Shown: piece after piece, positions 34,427 to 42,704 of the stretch
Position numbering within the stretch: the stretch's first letter is position 1
Layout: the number at the start of each line of letters is the position of its first letter
Origin: JBDWFY01 sp965275915
Lineage (GTDB): Bacteria > Pseudomonadota > Alphaproteobacteria > Rhizobiales > Stappiaceae
Direction: 5' to 3'
NCBI GenBank assembly: GCA_965275915.1
Contig: CBDHYI010000006.1
Location: forward strand, 310,001 to 374,000
Length of the DNA: 64,000 bases
Notes under the pieces: model-generated
The model's input: the letters and a program-made list of their open reading frames with translations, nothing else
Databases searched by the model: none
What the model was told of the DNA's origin: nothing
Made by a program: the position numbers and the translations under genes

Positions 34427-35467
34427 ATGCAGAAAACGCCCCGCGCATTCTATCAGCCGCTGGCGATCGGCGCGCCCAGCCCCTATCGCGAAACGCCTGC
34501 CCGGCTGGAGCGCATGATCCACTTCGTGCCGCCGCAACTGGAAAAACTCAGGGCCAAGATACCGTCCCTTATTTCTAAAGTGGATGTCATTTTGGGAAAC
34601 CTTGAAGATGCAATCCCGGCGGAAGACAAGCTCGCTGCCCGCCAGGGTTTCATAACCTTGGCTCGGGAGAATGAGTTCGGCGAAACCGGATTATGGACGC
34701 GGATCAATTGCCTGAACAGCCCTTGGGTGCTCGATGACATAACAGAAATTGTAACGCAGGTCGGCAACAAACTTGATGTCATTATGCTGCCGAAAGTCGA
34801 AGGGCCGTGGGATATTCACTATCTTGACCAGCTCCTGGCGCAGCTTGAGGCCAAGAACAGTATTGCCAAGCCAATCCTGATCCACGCGATCCTGGAAACC
34901 GCCGAGGGCGTGAAGAACGTTGAACAGATCGCAGTGGCAAGCCCCCGGATGCACGGCATGAGCCTTGGGCCGGCGGACCTCGCTGCCTCACGCGGCATGA
35001 AAACGACGCGCGTCGGCGGCGGTCATCCTGATTACAGCGTGTTGGCCGATGGAAGCGGAACAGGTGGACGCACCGCTTATCAGCAGGATTTGTGGCATTA
35101 TACTTTAGGCAAAATGGTCGACGCGTGCATGGCGGCGGGCATAAAACCGTTCTATGGTCCCTTTGGAGACTTTAGCGACAACGGTGCGTGTGAGAGCCAG
35201 TTTCGGAATGCTTTTTTAATGGGATGTCTTGGTGCGTGGTCACTGCACCCATCGCAGATCGACATTGCCAAGCGAGTATTCAGTCCCGATCCCGCCGAGG
35301 TAAAATTCGCAAAACGCATCCTGGAAGCCATGCCTGACGGTACCGGCGCTGTCATGATCGACGGCAAGATGCAGGACGACGCGACCTGGAAACAGGCAAA
35401 GGTGATTGCGGATCTTGCAGACCTTGTCGGTCAGAAGGATCCGGAAATGGCGGCAGTTTACAAATAG
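34427..35467 (+). CDS. HpcH/HpaI-type CoA ester lyase (malyl-CoA lyase-like)
   Basis: 346 residues, TIM barrel of the citrate lyase beta/malyl-CoA lyase group. Blocks VDVILGNLEDAIPAEDKLAAR (metal and CoA site), KLDVIMLPKVEGPWDI and ILIHAILETAEGVKNVEQIA are as expected, and GAWSLHPSQIDIAKRVFSP is the late CoA-binding region. It likely cleaves or forms malyl-CoA or a methylated analogue, as in glyoxylate assimilation. ATG 34427 has CGGAG five bases upstream; ATG 34391 and GTG 34364 would add residues not typical of the family. Confidence 0.85.
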   Translation: MQKTPRAFYQPLAIGAPSPYRETPARLERMIHFVPPQLEKLRAKIPSLISKVDVILGNLEDAIPAEDKLAARQGFITLARENEFGETGLWTRINCLNSPWVLDDITEIVTQVGNKLDVIMLPKVEGPWDIHYLDQLLAQLEAKNSIAKPILIHAILETAEGVKNVEQIAVASPRMHGMSLGPADLAASRGMKTTRVGGGHPDYSVLADGSGTGGRTAYQQDLWHYTLGKMVDACMAAGIKPFYGPFGDFSDNGACESQFRNAFLMGCLGAWSLHPSQIDIAKRVFSPDPAEVKFAKRILEAMPDGTGAVMIDGKMQDDATWKQAKVIADLADLVGQKDPEMAAVYK

Positions 35468-35582
35468 GCTCGGCATGGATGCTGCCAAGGAGTGGCTCCA
35501 AATGGTGCTTGACAGTTCAACACGGGCGTGGATTGTGGGGCGCTGTAGCGACGACAGAGCAGATATTAAGGACGCAGACGCG

Positions 35583-35915
35583 ATGGAGCGTTCAAGAACG
35601 GCAAAATATGCGCTGGGACAAGTTGTCCGGCATCGGATTTATCCCTTTCGGGGCGTGATCTTTGATGTCGACCCTGTCTTCGACAACACCGACGAATGGT
35701 GGGAGGCGATCCCCGAGGATGTGCGTCCGAGAAAGGATCAGCCCTTCTATCATCTGTTGGCAGAAAACTCCGAAACAGAGTACGTGGCTTATGTCTCGGA
35801 GCAAAACCTAGAAGCGGATGACAGCGGTGAGCCGGTCCGTCATCCTCAGCTCAATGAGTTTTTCGAACAGCTTGACGACGGCACTTATCGCCCCAGATCA
35901 GTGGACTGTCACTGA
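35583..35915 (+). CDS. hspQ: heat shock protein HspQ
   Basis: 110 residues, the family's length. MERSRTAKYALGQVVRHRIYPFRG-type start, GVIFDVDPVFDNTDEWWEAIPE, and QPFYHLLAENSETEYVAYVSEQNL are strongly characteristic. HspQ (YccV) is a small cytoplasmic protein that modulates Lon-dependent proteolysis, first named for promoting DnaA turnover. It follows the CoA-lyase gene by 115 bases and is ended by a strong bidirectional terminator. Confidence 0.95.
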   Translation: MERSRTAKYALGQVVRHRIYPFRGVIFDVDPVFDNTDEWWEAIPEDVRPRKDQPFYHLLAENSETEYVAYVSEQNLEADDSGEPVRHPQLNEFFEQLDDGTYRPRSVDCH

Positions 35916-35935
35916 GACGGTTGCTGACCGGATAC

Positions 35936-35970
35936 AAAAAAGGGGTGACCGGCCGGTCACCCCTTTTTTA
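35936..35970. terminator. bidirectional intrinsic terminator between hspQ and ialB-like gene
   Basis: A perfect palindrome, AGGGGTGACCGG and its complement (35941-35964), flanked by A5 on the left and T6 on the right, between two convergent genes. It should stop transcription on both strands. Confidence 0.92.
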
Positions 35971-35989
35971 TTCTCGGAAAATTCCGGTC

Positions 35990-36622
35990 TTACTGTGAGG
36001 CTGCTTCGGACGCTTTCTTCTGCTCGTCGATCAGCTTCTGACGCGCGGCTTCGGCCCGCTTTTTAAGCTCGTCCTGCAACTGCTGCTGTTTCTGCTGCAG
36101 TTCGGCGGCATCAAGCGGTTCGCCGTCATAGACCTTTGTGAAACCTGAGAGTGTCAGCTTGAACGGCACTTCCTTGGCCTGCTGATTGAGCGCCGTGAGT
36201 ATGAGATTGTTGCCTTTTTTCAGCGACGTGACAAAGGCATCGTCAATAACCATTTCCGCATAGCACGCATTGGGGAAACAGATACCGTACTTGGCTTCCT
36301 GCCGCTTGCCTGCGTCAACTGCGGTTCTCAGACCGGGCTGGATCAGCATGCCGGGCGGTACCGCAATGACCATTGTTTTCCGTGCTTCGCCCTTGATTTC
36401 GCGAATGGCCACGGAAGCCAAAAACTGCCCGGTGGCGGTTCGCAGCTCCTGCGTAACAAGGCAAAGCTCCTTTTGGGACTTGGGGTCTTTGTTGCAGATC
36501 TTTACCCACGCATCCGGTTTGGCTGCTTCCTGGGCGAATGCGCCTGAGACCATGGGCGCTGCCAAAAAGGCAAATCCCGCAACGCAGGCGCCAATGACTT
36601 TGCGTATTCTTATTGCTGGCAT
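35990..36622 (-). CDS. invasion-associated locus B (IalB) family secreted protein
   Basis: 210 residues. Signal peptide at 1-30 (hydrophobic VIGACVAGFAFLAAPMV, cleavage near AFAQ). The mature domain has WVKICNKDP, ELCLVTQEL and KYGICFPNACYAEMVID, giving four cysteines that fit two disulfides and match IalB-like proteins common in Hyphomicrobiales. Residues ~170-210 are a Gln/Lys/Glu-rich helix (QQKQQQLQDELKKRAEAAR) that looks coiled-coil. Its exact role is unknown even in Bartonella, where it aids host-cell entry; here a periplasmic role is all that can be inferred. Confidence 0.9.
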   Translation of the reverse strand: MPAIRIRKVIGACVAGFAFLAAPMVSGAFAQEAAKPDAWVKICNKDPKSQKELCLVTQELRTATGQFLASVAIREIKGEARKTMVIAVPPGMLIQPGLRTAVDAGKRQEAKYGICFPNACYAEMVIDDAFVTSLKKGNNLILTALNQQAKEVPFKLTLSGFTKVYDGEPLDAAELQQKQQQLQDELKKRAEAARQKLIDEQKKASEAASQ

Positions 36623-36845
36623 TCGTTTATTTCCCTGACTTGTCCTGTAACTGTTTTCGTGTTCTGTTTTCGGCGCGAACCGAATTTACGCCCTGCGATA
36701 TTTTCGAAATGTTTTTAAATTAGGGCGGCGCCGTCAGAGTCGCTAAATCGGGCTATCCTTACCCTGTTAACCGGCCTTTGACCAGTTTTCTTGTGGAGAT
36801 TCCGAACCGAACGGAAGAAATGTGAATACAAAGCCACAGGTATAG

Positions 36846-36907
36846 GCTCAGGATCCTGAGCAAGAGAACTCAGAAATGGGCCATTCCTGAGTTACCTTGT
36901 TGTAACT
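36846..36907. promoter_or_regulatory. stacked inverted repeats upstream of the YejA-like gene
   Basis: Three dyads in a row: the 16-bp palindrome GCTCAGGATCCTGAGC (36846-36861); 13-base arms with one mismatch around 36880 (36867-36879 and 36881-36893); and AGTTAC-N6-GTAACT (36890-36907). The last two share AGTT, so their hairpins exclude each other. They lie in a 356-base gap with no gene. Confidence 0.5.
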
Positions 36908-36935
36908 CGACAGAATCATGCACAATCTGCAAAGT

Positions 36936-36961
36936 AGGCCGGAACCGGCCGGTTCCGGCCT
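36936..36961. repeat. 26-bp perfect palindrome upstream of the YejA-like gene
   Basis: AGGCCGGAACCGG followed by its exact complement, centred between 36948 and 36949, ending 17 bases before the ATG. No T-run follows, so it is not an ordinary terminator; an operator or a 5'-leader hairpin is possible. Confidence 0.6.
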
Positions 36962-36978
36962 GCCAGACGTCGATTTGA

Positions 36979-38853
36979 ATGGACACAGTCACACAGGTTG
37001 TTGAAGTCATGGGTATTTCGTGCGGTTTAAAGTCCTGTCAGATACACAATATGGCGGTCGCTGTCATTGCGGCTACAATGACGCTTTTGTCCGGCTCCGC
37101 AACGGCTGAACCCAAACACGGCATTGCGATGCATGGCGAGCCGCAAATGCCGGCGGACTTCACAGCTCTGCCCTACGTCAATCCTGAGGCACCGCAAGGC
37201 GGTCGCATTACATACGGCGTTCAGGGAAACTTCGACAGTCTCAATCAGTTTATTGTTCAGAGCGCTGCATCCAGCGCCCGGGGGTTGCGAGACTCGTTTT
37301 TCGGCAACAATGTCTATGAAAGCCTGATGATGCGGAACAGGGATGAAGCCTTTACGCTTTATGGGCTGATTGCCGAGACAATAGAAACCCCGGACGACCG
37401 CGCCTGGGTCGAATTCAAACTTCGCAAGGAAGCCAGGTTTTCCGACGGTGTTCCCATTACCGCCGATGACGTTATCTTCAGTGCCAATATCCTGCGCGAT
37501 AAAGGACGGCCCAACTACCGTTACATGTACGATCAGGTAGAGACCATCGAGCGCAAGGATGATCACACCGTTCGTTTTGTATTCAAAAACACCAGCAACC
37601 GTGAGCTGCCGCTTCTGCTTGGCATGGCGCCCATTCTGCCAAAACACGATATTGACCCTGAGACCTTCGACAAGTCGACACTGAAGCCGTTTGTCGGATC
37701 GGGACCTTATCTGATCGCCGACGTGAAGCCCGGTTCCTCGATCACTTACAAACGCAACCCGGATTATTGGGGCAAGGATCTTCCGATCAATCGCGGTTTC
37801 AACAATTATGAGGAAATCCGGGTCGACTATTACAAGGAAGAAAATGCCCTGTTTGAAGCCTTCAAAAAGGGACTGGTGGACCTGACGCAGGAGGGTGACC
37901 CAAGCCGCTGGGCAACGGCATATGACTTTCCGGCCGTCGAAGACGGGCGTGTCGTCAAGGACGCGTTTGTGACCGGAACACCGAAAGGCATGTTCGGTCT
38001 TGCAATGAACACGCGCAGGGACGTCTTTAAGGACATCAATGTTCGCAGAGCTTTGATTTCCCTGTTTGATTTTGAATGGATCAACAAGAATATTTATTTC
38101 GGAGCGTATCGCAGAACGGCCAGCTTTTTTGAGGGATCGGAACTGTCATCCGTCGGGCGTCCGGCATCCGAGGCCGAGCTGGAACTTCTGAAGCCGTACC
38201 TTGACGAACTCGATCCCAAAGCGCTGGATGGCACGCTGGTGCCGCCGAAAATGGACGGGTCGGGCCGGGACCGGAAAGTAATCGGACAGGCTCTGAAGTT
38301 GCTGGAGGATGCCGGTTATGCTCTGAAAGACGGCAAAGCCATCCATGTGCAGACCGGCGAACCGCTTACCTTTGAAATCATGATCAAATCCCGGGACGAG
38401 GAGCGTCTCGCTCTCGCCTATCAGCGTACGTTGAAACTTGTAGGCATCGAGGCCACGGTACGGTCCAACGACGACACGCAATATCAGAAGCGCCGCCAGA
38501 CCTTTGATTTTGACATGATGTTCAATCTTTGGTCGGCGTCTCTTTCGCCGGGGAACGAGCAGAACTTTCGCTGGAGTTCCGCATCGGCCGATCAGGAAGG
38601 CAGCTGGAATTTCTCGGGGGTAAAAAGTCCTGCTGTCGATGCGATGATCGAAGCGATGCTCGCAGCGCGCGAAATGGATGATTTCGTCACCGCTGTACGC
38701 GCTTACGACCGTGCACTTTTGTCGGGCGCCTATGTCGTCCCGCTTTTCCACCTGCCGGAAATTTGGGTCGCGCGCTGGAAACACATTCAACACGCAGACG
38801 TTCCGGTCCTTGTGGGCTATCGACTGGACACCTGGTGGTCGGAGGGGAAATAG
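36979..38853 (+). CDS. extracellular solute-binding protein of an oligopeptide-type ABC system (YejA-like)
   Basis: About 624 residues, family 5 periplasmic binding protein. A signal peptide lies near residues 20-45 (VAVIAATMTLLSGSATAEP), preceded by an extra ~20 residues unless translation starts at ATG 37009. The order of blocks GIAMHGEP, LPYVNPEAPQGGRITYG, VGSGPYLIADVKPGSSITYKRNPDYWG and NMEWINKNIYF-like FDFEWINKNIYFG is that of YejA, which binds microcin C-type or long peptides. No permease or ATPase genes adjoin it, so it is an orphan component here. Confidence 0.9.
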   Translation: MDTVTQVVEVMGISCGLKSCQIHNMAVAVIAATMTLLSGSATAEPKHGIAMHGEPQMPADFTALPYVNPEAPQGGRITYGVQGNFDSLNQFIVQSAASSARGLRDSFFGNNVYESLMMRNRDEAFTLYGLIAETIETPDDRAWVEFKLRKEARFSDGVPITADDVIFSANILRDKGRPNYRYMYDQVETIERKDDHTVRFVFKNTSNRELPLLLGMAPILPKHDIDPETFDKSTLKPFVGSGPYLIADVKPGSSITYKRNPDYWGKDLPINRGFNNYEEIRVDYYKEENALFEAFKKGLVDLTQEGDPSRWATAYDFPAVEDGRVVKDAFVTGTPKGMFGLAMNTRRDVFKDINVRRALISLFDFEWINKNIYFGAYRRTASFFEGSELSSVGRPASEAELELLKPYLDELDPKALDGTLVPPKMDGSGRDRKVIGQALKLLEDAGYALKDGKAIHVQTGEPLTFEIMIKSRDEERLALAYQRTLKLVGIEATVRSNDDTQYQKRRQTFDFDMMFNLWSASLSPGNEQNFRWSSASADQEGSWNFSGVKSPAVDAMIEAMLAAREMDDFVTAVRAYDRALLSGAYVVPLFHLPEIWVARWKHIQHADVPVLVGYRLDTWWSEGK

Positions 38854-38883
38854 TGACCGGCCACCCAAAAAAGCGGCAACATA

Positions 38884-40539
38884 ATGATACTTATACCATC
38901 GGATCACGCGCAGAAATTTCATGAAACGGGCATCTGGGGAAATGTAACGCTTGACGGACTGTTTCGGAAAAATGCCGAGGCACATCCTGATCGGCTTGCT
39001 CTGGCCGATGCACCTGATCGGGCCGAATGGACCGGCGGCACGCAGCGCAGTCTGACCTATCGGGAAATGGACGCAGAGATCGACCAGGTTGCCGGCATGT
39101 TCGTCGCACTTGGGCTGAAGCCGGACAATGTGGTCGGATTTCAGGTTGTCAGTTCCGTGGACAGCATCATCGCCATGCTTGCGGCGCTACGTGCCGGGCT
39201 GATCGTTTCGCCATTGCCGCTGACCTGGGGCAATCGCGAGATCACCTCAGCCATGAGCAAGGTTTCGGCCAAGGCCATTGTGGCCTCGGATCGGTGCGAG
39301 ACCATTCCGATCGGCGAAAATATCCGGGATGCCGCTGTTGACCTCTTTGGTCTGCGGTTTATTCTCGGCCTTGGCGGAGAGTTACCCGATGGCCTGATCG
39401 ATGTTCCGTCCTTTCTTGAAGAGACCGGCGATCAACTGCCGGAGGTCGACATAGGGCGTCAGGGTATTGCGGCCGATCACGTTGCGACGCTCTCGTGGAG
39501 CACAGGCCGTGACGGATTGCCTTTTCCCGTCCCCCGGAACCACAATCATTGGATCGCCGCCGGCTTGATGACAATGCTGGAAGCCGGCCTTGAGGACGGT
39601 TGTCAGATCGTGTCGCCCTATTCGGCCAGCAATCTGATTGGGTTCGGCAGCGCCGTGGTGCCCTGGCTTTTGAGATCGGGGACCTTGCATCTGTGCCACC
39701 CGGTTTCGATGAGCGGTCTTATTCACCGGATATTGCAGAGCGACGCCGATGTCGCCGTCTTGCCTGGCCCGCTGCTTGCGTCCCTGGCCGCGCGGCTGCC
39801 CGCCGCGGCTGAAAATGTGACGTTGATTGCCGCTTGGGCATCCGGCGTCCGAGCCGATAATCAGATGGACGCAACTGCCGGCAGACCGGTGGTCGATCTG
39901 ACGATTCTGGACGAACTTGCCGTCGTTGCAAGAAAACGGCCTGTCGACAGTTCAGAGCCGGTATTATTGAGCATGGGTGCCTGCAGCGCACCGTCGGGCG
40001 CAGACGGTGCGCCTGTGCTCGTCACGCTTTCAGGTGAGGCAACCGAAAACAAAACCTCACTTTGCTTGTCAGGCCCCATGGTGCCCGCAGAGCCATGGGA
40101 CAAGGAGCATGATTACTGGCCGGGCGATGAGAAAGGACTGCTTGAAACACGCATGCAACTTGTCAGAAACGGACAGGACATCACTCAACTCAGTCTGCGG
40201 ACAGCTCCGGGAGATCGCTTTTTTTACGCCAGCTCAACGGGCTATCTTGAAGCCGTCGATGAAATCTATGCCGGATTTCCCGGTGCAAAAGACGCTGCAG
40301 CGTTTGTTATTGATGATCCTATTGTCGGCTGTCGTCTGTGCGCGGCGATTGTGCCGGCGGACGGTGCCGGAGTGGACCGGAATGCCTTTCAATCCTATCT
40401 GGAGAATATACGGGCCGGTCTTCAACTCATGCCAAGTGAGGTGATTTCGGTGGCGGCAATTCCAAGAAACGAGATTGGGTCCGTAATGAGGGACACGTTC
40501 CTGTCCGAGACAAATATGCCTGCGACTGCAATTGCTTGA
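38884..40539 (+). CDS. adenylate-forming enzyme homologue, likely inactive
   Basis: 551 residues with the fold of acyl-CoA synthetases/AMP-dependent ligases: LTYREMDAEIDQVAGMFVALGLKPDNVV, LAALRAGLIVSPLPLTW, NHNHWIAAGLMTMLEAG. The catalytic motifs are broken. The P-loop (TSGTTGxPKG in the family) reads STGRDGLPFP at ~206-215, lacking the Lys; the YGxTE motif is not found; and the C-terminal catalytic-Lys region, usually PRxxxGK, reads PRNEIGSV at ~527-534. ATP-dependent activation is therefore unlikely. It starts 30 bases after the YejA-like gene and precedes a degenerate signalling protein. It could be a binding or regulatory pseudoenzyme. Confidence 0.8.
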   Translation: MILIPSDHAQKFHETGIWGNVTLDGLFRKNAEAHPDRLALADAPDRAEWTGGTQRSLTYREMDAEIDQVAGMFVALGLKPDNVVGFQVVSSVDSIIAMLAALRAGLIVSPLPLTWGNREITSAMSKVSAKAIVASDRCETIPIGENIRDAAVDLFGLRFILGLGGELPDGLIDVPSFLEETGDQLPEVDIGRQGIAADHVATLSWSTGRDGLPFPVPRNHNHWIAAGLMTMLEAGLEDGCQIVSPYSASNLIGFGSAVVPWLLRSGTLHLCHPVSMSGLIHRILQSDADVAVLPGPLLASLAARLPAAAENVTLIAAWASGVRADNQMDATAGRPVVDLTILDELAVVARKRPVDSSEPVLLSMGACSAPSGADGAPVLVTLSGEATENKTSLCLSGPMVPAEPWDKEHDYWPGDEKGLLETRMQLVRNGQDITQLSLRTAPGDRFFYASSTGYLEAVDEIYAGFPGAKDAAAFVIDDPIVGCRLCAAIVPADGAGVDRNAFQSYLENIRAGLQLMPSEVISVAAIPRNEIGSVMRDTFLSETNMPATAIA

Positions 40540-40620
40540 ATGCCGTTCTGTAAGTGAGTTAGGAGCACATTAATATCCTGCTGTCATTGTTCTCTCCAGG
40601 GCAACGAGCATGGGCAGCTG

Positions 40621-41847
40621 ATGCAGGACGATCAAATCATCCCGGTATTGACGGGAGACCATTCCGGCATGGAAGACTACTGGCATTGTGTCAGCAGTCT
40701 GATCGATGGCGCGGAATGCGTCGTGAGCCCGGATGGTGTGGATGCTCGTTTCTCAGCAATGCCTGTGGCGATAGTGGATCTCTCAAACGATCTTGATGGG
40801 TGCCTTCTTAATCATGCTGCGGAAACTCGTGCGGGAATCCCGAACCGCGCAGATACTTTGCTTTATTTGGCGCATCCGAAAACGCGGTTCGACATATCTC
40901 TCCTGCCGGATGCGATTTTGACGGCTCCCTGCCCCGCCGATGTTGTTGCGGGCACTGTCAATCAACTGCGGCGTCTGATAACGCGCGAGCAGGAACTGCA
41001 GATCAGAAAAGATGCTCTTCGCTCCATTGGTCTTGCCGATCCGACCGACAAAAGGTGTCTGGATGCAGACCGGCCGAGTGTGCTTGTGATTGGACAAAAA
41101 ACGGAAGACAGACCGGCCGACCTCACCGCAATTGATACTGTGACGTGTGTGGCCGCACCGACGCTCTCAGCGGCACAGAGCTATATGAACTGGCATAATT
41201 TCCGATTGGCAATCGCGTATCTGAACACTCGGCTCGATGGTCCGGATATTCAGAACGTTCAAGCTGTATTGAAGGGCATTCCACTGATCGTATCAATGGT
41301 GGAACCCGATCGCCAGAGGCAGTTGGAGCTCTATGATCAAGGAGCGCTTGATGTAGTCGCAGGCCCGACGGATGCAGCCGCACTGGAAATGCGGACACTG
41401 GTGGCTGCCAGATATTATCAGCGGGTAAGCCGCTCAAAAGACGGTCTTGCGCAGACAAAGAGTATTTTGTCGGATCTTCCTGTCGACATAAAGAAGGCCT
41501 TTGCCGAAACTTACCGCGCGTTGCTTGCGGATCGTGTATCGGCACCCAGCGCCATGAGATCTTTCTCGATTGAAGCCTATGAGCCGGCTGTTGCGGCTAT
41601 GACGCAAGACTTATCGGACCGCGCCGTTGACGGTATCCGGACCGTTCTTGAAATTGCCACTCGGGATGAGGACCTCTCCCTCTTCCTGGGGGACGATCAG
41701 GTCCTCACGATCCTGGCCGGGACCGACAATGCCGGCGCTGCGGTGGCCCTGCGGCGTATTGCGGCGATATTGAAGTCGACGGACCTTCCCGCGATCCAGG
41801 ACGGACAGAAGATCCGCGTCAATCTTCGAAGCACAACCGGTACCTGA
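40621..41847 (+). CDS. PleD/PopA-like protein with degenerate REC domains and broken GGDEF
   Basis: 408 residues, weak similarity. Residues ~1-135 end in DAILTAPCPADVVAGTVNQLRRLITREQELQIRKDALRSIG, resembling the tail of a receiver domain. Residues ~152-270 resemble a second receiver: PSVLVIG at the start, IPLIVSMVEPDRQRQLELYDQGALDVVAGPTD and RTLVAARYYQRV at the end, as in PleD. Residues ~325-400 resemble a GGDEF domain (GIRTVLEIATRDEDLSLFLGDDQVLTILAGTDNAGAA), with LGDDQ at 356-360 where GGEEF or GGDEF should stand, so diguanylate cyclase activity is not expected. PopA of Caulobacter has this architecture and acts as a c-di-GMP receptor. The identification is an inference from patterns. Confidence 0.6.
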   Translation: MQDDQIIPVLTGDHSGMEDYWHCVSSLIDGAECVVSPDGVDARFSAMPVAIVDLSNDLDGCLLNHAAETRAGIPNRADTLLYLAHPKTRFDISLLPDAILTAPCPADVVAGTVNQLRRLITREQELQIRKDALRSIGLADPTDKRCLDADRPSVLVIGQKTEDRPADLTAIDTVTCVAAPTLSAAQSYMNWHNFRLAIAYLNTRLDGPDIQNVQAVLKGIPLIVSMVEPDRQRQLELYDQGALDVVAGPTDAAALEMRTLVAARYYQRVSRSKDGLAQTKSILSDLPVDIKKAFAETYRALLADRVSAPSAMRSFSIEAYEPAVAAMTQDLSDRAVDGIRTVLEIATRDEDLSLFLGDDQVLTILAGTDNAGAAVALRRIAAILKSTDLPAIQDGQKIRVNLRSTTGT

Positions 41848-41992
41848 TCAGATGTCAGTTCGTGCTCGCTAACTTCCACTTGATTTGAAGTCCCGGCAAA
41901 GAACACCTAATGCTGTTGTAACGCGTTTGTTTGTGTCTTCTGACAAAGAAGGAAACTGCGGGCTGAACGAAGAAAACAAGGGGAGTGTCCGA

Positions 41993-42640
41993 ATGCCTCA
42001 ATCTGAGCCTGTCCATATTGACATTGTTTCCGATGTCATGTGCCCGTGGTGCTATATTGGCAAGCGGCGGATGGAAAAGGCGCTGGAACTAGCGCCGGAC
42101 GTCCCTGTCACTGTCCAATGGCGGCCTTTTCAGCTTGACGGGACGCTGCCCGCCGAGGGTAAGGATCGTCAGCAGTATCTGAATGAGAAGTTTGGCGGTG
42201 CGGTGCAGGCGCGCGCTATCTACACCCGTATTGAAGAAGCGGGCAGACTTGAAGGTATCCCGTTTGAATTTGACAAGATTACGAAGTCGCCCAATACGCT
42301 GGATTGCCACAGGTTGCTTCGGTGGGCTGTCCGTGACGGGGTTCAGAACGAGTTGTCCGAGGAACTGTTCCGGCTCTATTTCATCGAAGGGGCCGATCTG
42401 ACGCGCTCAGACACGTTGGTGCAAGCTGCAAAAACGGTTGGTATGGAGGCCGATAAGGTTGCGGAATTGCTTCAAAGCACTGCGGATGCGGAGGAAACCA
42501 AAGAAGAAATTCAAGCGGCTCATCAAATGGGCATAACCGGCGTCCCCTGTTTTATCGTGGACAACCGATACGCCTTGATGGGGGCGGAATCATCAGAACG
42601 GATTGCCGATGTTCTCAAGAAGGCGGCAGACGAGAAATAG
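41993..42640 (+). CDS. DsbA family oxidoreductase (FrnE-like)
   Basis: 215 residues, thioredoxin fold with helical insert and active site CPWC in VSDVMCPWCYIGKRRMEKAL. GITGVPCFIVDNRYALMGAES contains the cis-Pro and the usual FrnE C-terminus. There is no signal peptide, so it is cytoplasmic, as FrnE-type 2-hydroxychromene-isomerase-like proteins are. ATG 41993 follows AAGGGGAG. It is separated by 145 bases from the gene before it and convergent with eno. Confidence 0.92.
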   Translation: MPQSEPVHIDIVSDVMCPWCYIGKRRMEKALELAPDVPVTVQWRPFQLDGTLPAEGKDRQQYLNEKFGGAVQARAIYTRIEEAGRLEGIPFEFDKITKSPNTLDCHRLLRWAVRDGVQNELSEELFRLYFIEGADLTRSDTLVQAAKTVGMEADKVAELLQSTADAEETKEEIQAAHQMGITGVPCFIVDNRYALMGAESSERIADVLKKAADEK

Positions 42641-42651
42641 GCAGTCGTATT

Positions 42652-42683
42652 AAAAAGGGCCGCCACATGCGTCCCTTTCTATC
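42652..42683. terminator. terminator between the FrnE-like gene and eno
   Basis: A5 then GGGCCGC, loop CACAT, GCGTCCC, then TTTCT: a seven-base stem with one mismatch, flanked by A's and T's in a convergent gap. Likely acts on both strands. Confidence 0.6.
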
Positions 42684-42704
42684 TTCTGTCATAGCGGATT
42701 GATA

